Source of the DNA: Mesorhabditis belari | Lineage: Eukaryota > Nematoda > Chromadorea > Rhabditida > Rhabditidae | Reading direction: 5' to 3' | Assembly: GCA_958450365.1 (NCBI GenBank) | Contig: CAUEEP010000732.1 | Location: 3,448,622-3,512,621, forward strand | DNA: 64,000 bases | Shown here: positions 21,707 to 31,400 of the stretch, piece by piece | Layout: every line of letters begins with the position of its first letter | Position numbering within the stretch: the first letter of the stretch is position 1 | Notes under the pieces: generated by a model | What the model saw: only the letters and a program-made list of their open reading frames with translations | The model's database searches: none | Told to the model about the DNA's origin: nothing | Position numbers and translations under genes: made by a program

Positions 21707-22189
21707 GGGAGTGGGACAAATGCGACCTTTTTTTGCGCACCCGGACATTTGCGCACCTTCTTTTCCGCACCTTGCCCATTAGCGCACCTTTTTTCGCGTT
21801 TTAAAAAAGCTCTAAAAAGCTAATATTAACCAATTTCTATTCTAAAAGTTGTTTTTCTAGGTAATTTTAGGGCGTAGAATCGAAATTTTGACATATCAGA
21901 GCTTGTGGAAACAAACGAACGGAGTTATACAAAGAGAAAAATCGACAATTTTCTGTAATTTGATCTAGCCGTTTTGTCTTTCAAATTGGTTCCACACGCT
22001 CTGTTATGTCAAAATTTGAATTCAACACCCTCAAATTACCTAGAAAAACAACATTTGGAATAGAAATTGGTTAATATTAGCTTTTTAGAGCTTTTTAAAC
22101 ATTTTAAAACGCGAAAAAAGGTGCGCTAATGGGCAAGGTGCGCAAATGTCCGGGTGCGCAAAAAAAAAGGTCGCATTTGTCCCACTCCC
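21707..22189. mobile_element. Palindromic foldback element, GGGAGTGGGACAAATGCGACC subfamily, copy B
   Basis: The left end is GGGAGTGGGACAAATGCGAC and the right end is the reverse complement. It is flanked by a perfect 9-bp target duplication, GGATTTGAA, at 21698-21706 and 22190-22198. Almost the whole 483 bp folds on itself; inner arms carry GCGCACCCGGACATTTGCGC and its complement. It is the same subfamily as copy D (34444). Confidence 0.88.
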
Positions 22190-22490
22190 GGATTTGAATT
22201 GGATTGAATTTTTCTCGAATTAAAAGCAAAAAACTAAAGTTTAAGTTATCTGCTTATTGATTTACAACAAAATTTCAATATTGAAATATTTTTTTTATGA
22301 TTAATATTTCAATATTCACTATTTTCTTTTTTTCTTTTTTGAAAATAATTGAAATCTCAAGGGAATACGGCTTATTAGCACTCAAAAAGAAGCATTGGCT
22401 AAAGAGAAAAAGCAAAAAAAATGATCAAATCCAAATTTCTATAACTATTTTTGGAATTGAAATCTATATTTTTTAATATTTTAGAGCTTA

Positions 22491-22803
22491 CCGTATTTCT
22501 TCGAATAGAAGACCGGGTAAAGAGTATCATCGCGTACTCCTGCGTAGCAGCCCTTTTTAAAATTTCTTTTCTGCATAAAAGCTTTCAATCAAGTGCTATA
22601 GAGCTGGAAAATGGCTCAAAAATACCACATGAGCTAACGGTTTTTGAGCCATTTTCCAGCTCTATAGCACTTCATTGAAAGCTTTTATGCAGAAAAGAAA
22701 TTTTAAAAAGGGCTGCTACGCAGATACGGGCTGCTAAAAAGGGCTGCTACGGAGGAGTATGCGATGATACTCTTTACCCGGTCTTCTATTCGAAGAAATA
22801 CGG
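22491..22803. mobile_element. Palindromic element, CCGTATTTCTTCGAATAG termini, TA target
   Basis: The left arm CCGTATTTCTTCGAATAGAA is mirrored at the right end up to 22803, with TA on both sides (22489-22490, 22804-22805). Arms of about 140 bp include AGCTCTATAGCACTT-type sequence and GCAGCCCTTTTTA motifs. No coding capacity was found. It lies 53 bp upstream of the ephrin start codon. Confidence 0.85.
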
Positions 22804-22856
22804 TAACTTTAAAACTAAACTTTCAGATTTACCAATTCTCTATATTCGAAAACTGT

Positions 22857-24919
22857 ATGCAAATTTCATTGCTCGTATTCTCATTGGTTTTCCACTGCAG
22901 CCTTAGTGCAGTACTAGAAAAAGTGCTGAAATCTCGGATTCACGATATTCATTGGAATTCAAATAATCCAAGGTTTAATTGTGAATAGTTTGAAAACAAA
23001 GAACAAAAACGATTTTAGTTTTGAAGTGGATCCTTATTGGCGGCTGAGGGTTCTCTCTCGAGATTCTCTCCGCTTTCACTGTCCCCAGGCACCGGAAGTG
23101 TTATTGATATACAAAGTTGGTAAAAAGATTCGATTAACAACAAAATAAAACAGTCTACTGTCTCGCTACAGTATCGTATCGAAAAGTATCGAAATTATGA
23201 CAAAAGATTAGACTTTTACATTACACTCCAATTTTTCTGCACTGCTAAACTGATTTTTTGAACTTTTTACTAAAAACACCTTTCTTGTTGCATTCTTTTC
23301 TTCATTGCAACAACGATTTTGATGAAAATGAAAGCTTTCTATTGTACTTTGTACCAGAAAGTACAAAGTACAATAGAAAGGACACCTTTTTCTCTCTATT
23401 TAACAGTTTTTCAGGTAAAGAAGCCATGTTTTGAGAGTTGTTTCATTGGTGATGAATCGGAATTGATTGTGAATTGTTCATCCTCATTCGCTCATTTTTC
23501 TCATCTCAAAATTCACTCGACAAAAACGGTAAAAGTGGATTTCGAAGAAGAGGAACGAGACTCGACGCTGTACTTTTTGAGTAAGTTGAAGAAAAGAAAG
23601 CTATGCAATTTGTTCTGAAACAAAAATAAACTGTCTACTGTCTCACTATAGTGAAAAGCAGCTATGCAACTTGTTCTGAAACTAAAATAAACTCAAATCT
23701 ATCTTCAGCCACTTCAACGGGTGAATTCGACGGGCTTGACAACGAGATCTTCGGGCTTTGTCATGAAAGAAATTTGAGAATTTCGGTCGAAGTGCAAAGA
23801 AAAGTGAGTTTAATCAAAAAATCCTGAGCTTTAAAGCATTTTAAAGTAAGATTTATAATGAAAATCGCCAAAAATGGCAGCAGAGAGGGATCAAATAGTA
23901 TCCAAATAGTAAAATGAGTTGTATAACTTCAATTGGGCAACTTTTAAGAGAGAGATTTAGTTAAGATTACGGGCTTTAAAATTTATTATCACACTTAAAA
24001 CGATTAGGGTTGAACTTGGAGTTAATCTATCAAAGAGATAGTCGACATAAATATATAATACCCTGTATAAGTACTAAAAGTTTCAGGATCGTCTCCACAA
24101 TCGCCACCGACATCACAGCGGATTGCACTGGAGAGAAGAGAATGGTGTTGGGTCGTGGAAGAAAAACGTTTTCCATAGGAAAGCTTTGGAACCCTTTGAA
24201 AGTCGAGAAGTTGAGGAGGAGCCGATTGAAGATGAACGAGTGAATAGGATACAAAATGTGATGGTTGGTTTAAGGAGTGCAGTCCAAAGAACAACGAACA
24301 ACCTACAGTAGTCGTAGTCGTTGCCGTATTGCTACCGTAGTCGTTGCCGTATTGCTACCGTAGTCGTTACCTTACCGCTACCGTAGTCGTTACCTTACCA
24401 CTACCGTAGTCGTTACTTTGGGCTTGTTTTTTAGAATGTACTTTGTACTCAACAATGTAAACATCCCCCTTCTCGTGCACTAGTCTTCAATTTCTGATTC
24501 AGTGCACCAAAAAGGGCGCAATTCTATTTTAGAGTACAAAGTACAAGAATAAGTCTATCATGCTCAAATTAGTAGTAATATTTGGTAGATAAATGTAAAT
24601 TACAGTCTGGACAAATGCATTTAATGCCACCGGACGTTCGGCAGCTTCCCGATGACTCTCTTCGGCTGCCTTCAGGTAACTTTATCTACAATTCCAAAAA
24701 AAAACAAATGTTAAGGCTAGAAGTGGCTCTGTGTTTTCTAAAAGATAATAGAAAGATATTTCTGTAGCTTTTCACAAATTGTTCACGATCTAGTACGCCC
24801 CTTGAATCCCGACCAAACAACACAAATTTTTAGTTCTTTTGAATAAACTGGAATCCTCTCGATCACTCGTCCACTTCTCATTGGTCTCATTCATTTTTCT
24901 ACTCATTCGATTAGTTTAG
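22857..24919 (+). CDS. Ephrin, GPI-anchored type
   Basis: Start at 22857: a signal peptide (MQISLLVFSLVFHCSLSAV), then HDIHWNSNNPRF, the ephrin opening motif. The next exon (about 23019-23116) has SFEVDPYWRLRVL and FHCPQAPE. The exon from about 23416 has CFESC and VNCSS. The exon from about 23709 has TSTGEFDGLDNEIFGLC, the ephrin 'STS.GSL.GLDN..GG.C' block. These give the expected conserved cysteines of the receptor-binding domain. A charged linker and SGQMHLMPPDVRQLP follow. The last exon encodes SSRSLVHFSLVSFIFLLIRL with TAG at 24917-24919, a hydrophobic C-terminus fitting a GPI signal. Ephrins are contact-dependent ligands of Eph receptors in morphogenesis. The linker exon end is uncertain. 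Confidence 0.87.
23336..23378. repeat. Short palindrome in ephrin intron
   Basis: CTATTGTACTTTGTAC and its reverse complement lie a few bases apart. Related TACTTTGTAC words recur inverted at about 24437-24551 in a later intron. Confidence 0.6.
24304..24417. repeat. Tandem repeat of CTACCGTAGTCGTTGCCGTATTG units
   Basis: About four to five diverged copies of a roughly 22-24 bp unit (CTACCGTAGTCGTTACCTTA and variants) lie between the ephrin linker exon and its next exon. Confidence 0.75.
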
Positions 24920-24967
24920 TGTATAATTTAATAAATAATTTATTGATTTTATGCAAATTATTGTCAA

Positions 24968-27900
24968 TTATTGGGAATCAATGTATGAGATCGGTCCAAA
25001 GCATTTCTCGTAGATCGAATCGATCGCTTTCGTCACTTGACCCCGAATGTCCACTGGATTTCCGCCAAGAGCTATATGCTTTGTCTAAAATTAGCATAAT
25101 AAAAGTTAGAGTTTACACAGCTACAGTATCCCAGTACAGTATAATACTATACTGTGCCGAATATTTCGACAAAGTACTAAAGTTGTGGCAATCAAAGTTA
25201 TATCGATTTCAAAAATATTATTTTATTTGTTGCTTTGTGATTGATTTTCTAACCTAGTTTAGATAAATAATAAATTATATTTAGCAGAAATTATATGCAA
25301 TTCGAGCCAAGGGGAGCTCAACAGAACTACGTCAAGTTTTGTCATACCTATTATAGTACAGTATGCTCATACCTATTATACATAGTACAGTATCCAGTAG
25401 ATTCAGTAGATGTAATGTAACTGTATACTGTAGTAATAACTTATGCAGTAATAGTTAAATGGACTATTAAATAAGACTCCAGAGTACAGTACAGTTCGCT
25501 TGTTTTAGTTGTTGAAAATGTCAAGTCGTTTGTTGTACTCACTCGCATATGATCTTTGATTACATTCGGCGCATAGGTGCTCCCAAAAGAGCAATGTGGG
25601 CACAGATAAACGAGTCGCTTGAAATGATGCTGGAGAACGTGACGTTCTCGATGAGTGATCTCACGAAGCCCACAAAGGAGACAGCTAGAATGATGGATTT
25701 GATAATAATGCTAAATAATGTTACAAAGTATGTTCGGTTTCCAATTGTAAGATCTCTGCTTCTAATATCCAAAACCTACTTTGGACTGAATATCTTTTAA
25801 TTTAGACACTTTAATTGATAAGCCCAGTTTTTTTCACTCACGTAGACGTTGGCCTTTTCGATCGTTTCGCAGCCGGCTCTTGCGTGATTTGAAGCGATTC
25901 GATTCGCTGAGTGCTCTAAGAAAAAAAGTATGCTAAAGATTTGAGCTCTAATTCAAATAGCTTTCATTTTTCCCATACAATAGAATCATTTTGAAACAAT
26001 AGCAAGATCATTGTGTCACCTTTTCACTCGAGTTTCCCATTTCTTGTTCCTCTCCTGGATCAATGATGTCAAACGGGAGTCCATCGTCGCCAATTTCTGC
26101 CCAAACCGCATTTTGACTTGATCCTAAATTCTAGGATTATATAGGCCAGATCTTGTCCTAATTTTTGGCTAACCTTGTCTCGTTTGCTGTGCGACAGGGA
26201 TCAAATCCTCTGGCTTTACCCCATCAGCCGCCCAATCAATCAAATCCATCACTGTATCGACCACCTCTTTCTCATATCTAGCCAAAAGACGTTGATCACC
26301 GAAACACCTAGAATCATGGGGTTTAAACAACATTTTTATGTACTTTTCTAGAAACACACCCTTTCTGGCACGCTCAACTTCATTTTGTCACAAGATTTGA
26401 ATAATTGAGTGCGCCAGAAGAACTACAATATAATAAAGAACTACAATATGATACTCACATGTAAGCGTAATCCATCATCACGTCGTTTAAACTGTTCTTC
26501 ACTGTGATCGGCTTCAGCTAAATGATTTCCGTCAAAAAAAGCACAATTTCAGTCAAGGTAAAGATTAAGATATATCAAAACACTGTAAGCAAGATCGCAA
26601 TCTTGAAAGTGAGCTTTTTAGCTTTTTTGAAAGTGAGGTAGCTTTTTTGAAAGTGAGGTAGCTTTTTTGAAAGTGAACACATTTTGGAAAACGCTTCAGT
26701 TGATCATTCTTTTCCACACTCACCCGGCTATAATGCATTTGCCACATATGAGCTCTTACATTTCCGTAGCTGTAGTTCGAAGAGAATTTACAATGAGGGC
26801 AACGGAAGAGTTTTCGTTGTAAATGGAATCTAGAATATAGAAATAAATGCATGAAAAAGGCACCTTTTTTCGAAATCGTAATCACATCACCAGTTCGATC
26901 AGCTCTAATTTTTCTATCATCGAGTGAGCCTTGTGATTCCTCATCGAATGATACAAAAATTGGGTTGATTAGATGTAAACTGGTGATTTGATTAGGGTAG
27001 TTTTCGAAAATGGGTGACTTTTATAAAAAAACCCCACCTTCTTATATGCATTCTCCGGCATCCAGTCGGTATATTCTGTGCGCATAAGCGACAAAGCTCT
27101 GTGTTCCGAACGATTTGTGACACTTGCTAAAAAATATTCATTTAAAATCTAGTACATTTCCAGTTTAGATAGCAGACTTGATGCTAAAGTTCTTCTCAAA
27201 ATCCGTACTGGTTCCAAAATTGGCGGTGAATCGAGCGGGTAATCCTCGTCGTCGACTTTCACCGTTTCCTCGTAACGTTCATTGTACCAGCGATATTCCG
27301 ATGTGCAGGCTTCCTAAAAATTGCAATGTAATAAAAAGTATAATAGAAGAACGTAAATGTATAATAGTTTTAAGTCTACTGTTCACTTGAGCTGAAATTT
27401 TGACCGCAAAAACTTCTAGAGTCGCGATTTTGCTTTAGGTTTTGAATAAAAGTATACTATAGATAAAGTTACAAAAATGAGTCATCATTTGAGCTTTACA
27501 TATACATAGAATATTGTATTTATGGTTATTTTTACTTTTATACTATAGATAACTCTTATTTCGCATTTTAATCCCCACCTCTTCATAATCACAAACATCC
27601 AGCTCCAGCGCCACTTCTTGATCGAAAGCCGTGCTCGTTGACGGGTAGATCTCTTCGTAGATTACCTAAGAAAAATATCAAGCTACTGTATTTTTAAAAA
27701 AACCTCTTCATTCCCAAAAGCTTGCTCCCGTTTGTCAAACGTTTGAGCGCGATTCTCGTAGACGACGTACACTTGCACAATGCGGGGATCTCTAGAAAAC
27801 TTCGAACTTGTGCTGTGTACCATCCTTGAGGATGGTACACAGCACAGCACGATCAACCCAACTATGCTAAATCGTTAAAAACTTGAAAATCTAATAGAAT

Positions 27901-28195
27901 ATTTTAAAAATATAAGCCTAATCCAAGTTTATTGCTAAAATTAGTAATTTTTTTCTCTGAAAAGATCGTTTCGATTCTTTTGGGTTCGCCCTGAAGGGTT
28001 CAGAGTTTAAAATGAACTGGCTTAGGGATGTTTTTTTAAAAATCTATTCAATTAAACTATCTAAATTTACAATATACTTGTAATTGTAACCAAATTTAGC
28101 TACTAAACAAGTGAAACTTACACCGAATACGTGGGAATCGCGTAATCGTGTTCCCAAAAACCGACCCGCTCCGTCTCCACTTCATACCAGGACAT
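24968..28195 (-). CDS. C2H2 zinc-finger protein, nematode type
   Basis: Start at 28195, 12 bases behind a TTTAG acceptor: MSWYEVETERVGFWEHDYAI. Several exons rich in E, Y and D follow (VQVYVVYENRAQTFD; VIYEEIYPSTSTAFDQ; SEYRWYNERYEET). A zinc-finger exon near 26690-26830 carries CPHCKFSSNYSYGNVRAHMW followed by QMH. Later come a basic patch KRSKRP and an exon at about 25550-25725 with CLLCGLREITHRERH and CPHCSFGSTYAPNVIKDHMR. The last exon gives TKHIALGGNPVD... and TAA at 24968. The two long fingers share exactly the same C-x2-C-x13-H-x4-H spacing. Probably a nuclear DNA- or RNA-binding protein; no orthologue is recognised. The gene ends 48 bp from the convergent ephrin stop. Internal exon joins were not all verified. 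Confidence 0.7.
26605..26680. repeat. 20-bp tandem repeat in zinc-finger gene intron
   Basis: Three to four copies of GCTTTTTTGAAAGTGAGGTA. Confidence 0.75.
27810..27845. repeat. Perfect hairpin, 16-bp arms
   Basis: GTGCTGTGTACCATCC and its exact reverse complement are separated by TTGA, within an intron of the zinc-finger gene. Too short for a typical pre-miRNA. Confidence 0.8.
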
Positions 28196-28433
28196 GCGAA
28201 ATGAAAACTAAATTTTAAATTAGGTTTTTAAAATCCAGTATTCCAAACAATGTACAAGTCTAATGTCTAAAAATGTTCAGAATTTTGTATTTGACATTTT
28301 TATCTTTTCAAGGCTTCTATTTCAGCAATTCAGCAAGTGAAAATGGTTTTTTGACCAATGAGAAATTGTGTAATTCTGGAAATTTCATAAATATTTATTG
28401 AGCATTTAGAAATTTTCCGTTGCTTGTGAGATT

Positions 28434-31400
28434 TCAGTGCAACGTTTTGATGAACTCCTCGTAGACCTGAAAATGGATCATTTGAAGGAAAAATGGTGAA
28501 AACATGTCCCTGACAAGTCAAACTAAGTAACAAGTATCAAATTGTCTTTTAATTTTCGACAACATTTTGCATTTTGCCATAAAATTTTCATATTTTTACA
28601 CTTTACAGCCACAAATGAAGACTTTTGTGACAAAATACAAAGTGTGGTCGAAAATAGTAACAAATACCAACAATTCTAACCACAAATACAATACTTTTAA
28701 ACTCTAAAGTTCTTTAATTTAGGGTTTAAAATTGCTAGTTGATTCAAAACTTTCAAAAAGAATAGAACTTTTAAATTTAGCAATGCTAAGGATCGCATGA
28801 TAGCGTTGTGCAGTAAAACTCTTATAACAAATTTCATAACAAAGTTACCAGTAGTGCTTTTAGTTTAAGAGTTTACCTCGAAAATAATCGGAATATGCTC
28901 ATCAGTCAATCCCCAATTGGTCACAAGTCTCACTCGATGATCGTCGAAAACCATGAACAACACTCTGCGCTCTTGGAAAAAGGAAACCATCTGGAAGGAG
29001 AAAGTCGTAAAAAAAATACACTGAAGCCAACGCTTTACTACTAACTATAGGATCTCAATAATTAAGGAGTACTAGCGGCAGTAAATGCTACCGTTCACCG
29101 TTAACACTCCGGTTTATAAGTATCACTTGCATCCTGTTTCCCTCACCTGACTCGGTGTGACCCCATTCGCGCAACGAACCACCACAATATTTGTCAATCC
29201 TTCCTCATTTGCGTGCAGGGCTTCTTTCAGATGATTCGGCGTTCGATCGTTGAAACCTTTTGCCAGAATAGCCTGAAATTTGATAATTGAGAGTTGAGTT
29301 GCGCTTTATCTATTAATTATTAATCTATAAAGCTATTAACCTATTAATCTAACTAATCTTATGAATCTATAAAGAGTAGTCTAATATGGTTTTACTAATC
29401 TATTACCATTCTAGGATGCAGCATCAGGTTTGTAAGCAAGTCAGGTCAAGTCAGATCCAGGCCTGAAGTAAAGTAAAGCCGGCAAGGGATTGGCCATTGG
29501 CTGACCTGCAGCAAAGCCAGCCAAAATGTGCCTTTGGTACAGCCGTGACCTTGCTTGACCCGGAAAAATGCCTTTTGATCAACCCTGGCCCAGATATTGT
29601 AAAGAAAATGGTAAACTAACCGCATTTTTGTTATCCCGTGTCACCGTCTTGATAGCATGATCGAGGGAATACATGGCGGCTGCGGCCAGGATTCCCGCTT
29701 GACGCCATCCACCACCGACAGCCTGGAAAGTGTTGAAGGTTACTGATTCTTTAGATAAACAGCTTATAAGTCCGATTTTGATAATCTCCAACAATTGTAG
29801 CTATTTTAAAATCAAATTTCACTAATAGTTTGAACGAAACTAACTTTTCTCTTGTGTCGAACGAGATCGATGAATTTCTTCTCCCCAACAACAATCGAAC
29901 CGACTGGAGATCCCAAACCCTTTGAGAAGCACATTTGAATTGAGTCCACATAGCTAAACGTAATTAGTTTGAATAAAAAGATAATATTAGGTTGAGGAAA
30001 AAGTAATGTCGGTTTTGAATTCCCGTTGTTGGCAATTCTCCAGTTCCTTGCTTATGCGATTTTTTCAAATAGATATCAGCTAGACACTCTATACTTTCAT
30101 ATTATATTTAACTTTTACAAATTTTTACAAATTTAACAATATTTTCAGGTACAAAATGCAAGACGAACTTTGTGGTATGATTTTAAACAAGGGAAATCCG
30201 CGGCTGAATCGCATCGGACAATCATTGAAGTTTTTGGGGAAAACAGCATTAGCGAAAGACAATGCCAAAGATGGTTTCAGCGGTTCAAAGATGGAAATGA
30301 AAGTCTCCAAGACGAGGAACCGTCTGGACGACCCCAGGAGATTTCAGATGAGACATTGTTTGATGCCATTGAAATCAATCCAACCATTACCACTTGTGAG
30401 TCAGCGGACACATTTGGGATGGACCAAAAAACAATCGACAACCACTTGCATCAATTAGGAAAAACAATTCACTGCGGAATATGGGTTCCTCATGAACTGA
30501 CTCAAGGCAATAAAACAACTCGTGTTATCGTTAGCTCTACTCTGCTTCAAAAAGGCAAATCTCATGATTTTTGGGGAAGAATTCTAACATCTGACGAAAC
30601 ATGGATTCAATATGAGAATGTGAAGCGCAAAAATCAGTGGCTTTCTCTTGGTCAACCCCCACAACTAACTTCAAAGCCCGGTATTCATGGAAAGAAACTT
30701 ATGCTTTGCTGTTGGTGGAATCCAAAAGGTTTGGAGTGTTATGAGTTGTTGAATACGGGTGAAACTGTCACTACTGATCTTTATTCAAAACAGTTGATGA
30801 GAGTTAACGAGGCTTTAAAGAAATTGAGCGTTGAAACATCAAAAGTGCCATTTTTGCATGATAATGCAAAACCTCACGCTGCAAAAAATCGACGAGCTTG
30901 GTTGGAAACTTCTGCCCCACGCACCTTATAGTCCGGACCTGGGCCCATCAGATTATTTTTTGTTTTGGTCGTTGAAGAGTTTTCTTATGGGCGAAAAGTT
31001 TGAGAATCATGCACAGATCAAAAAAGCAGTCGACACTTATTTTGGCTCGAAAACTCCTCATTTTTTTTGAGGATTGGATCAGGGACTTGCGACGAAGATG
31101 GGAACAAGTCATCAATAATAATGGAGAATATCTCATTGATTGATCTGCGTTTGTCTATGTTTTTAGCAATAAACAATTTTGTGACAAAAACCGACATTAC
31201 TTTTTCCTCAGCCTAATATTAATGTATAAAACGAAAATATTAGTGTTATTTGTTACCTCGCAATCTCTGAGACATCCATTCCTGTGGCAACGGCCGCATT
31301 GTAGACTCTCGCTCCATCTAAGTGAACCTTCAATTTGTGATGATCGGCCAGCTCGCGAACAGATCTGGAAAAAAAAGTGCTTGATGCATAGAAAACAACT

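Noticed and set aside
25549..25800. Open frame on the + strand
   Set aside because: The - strand encodes two zinc fingers here with proper splice sites.
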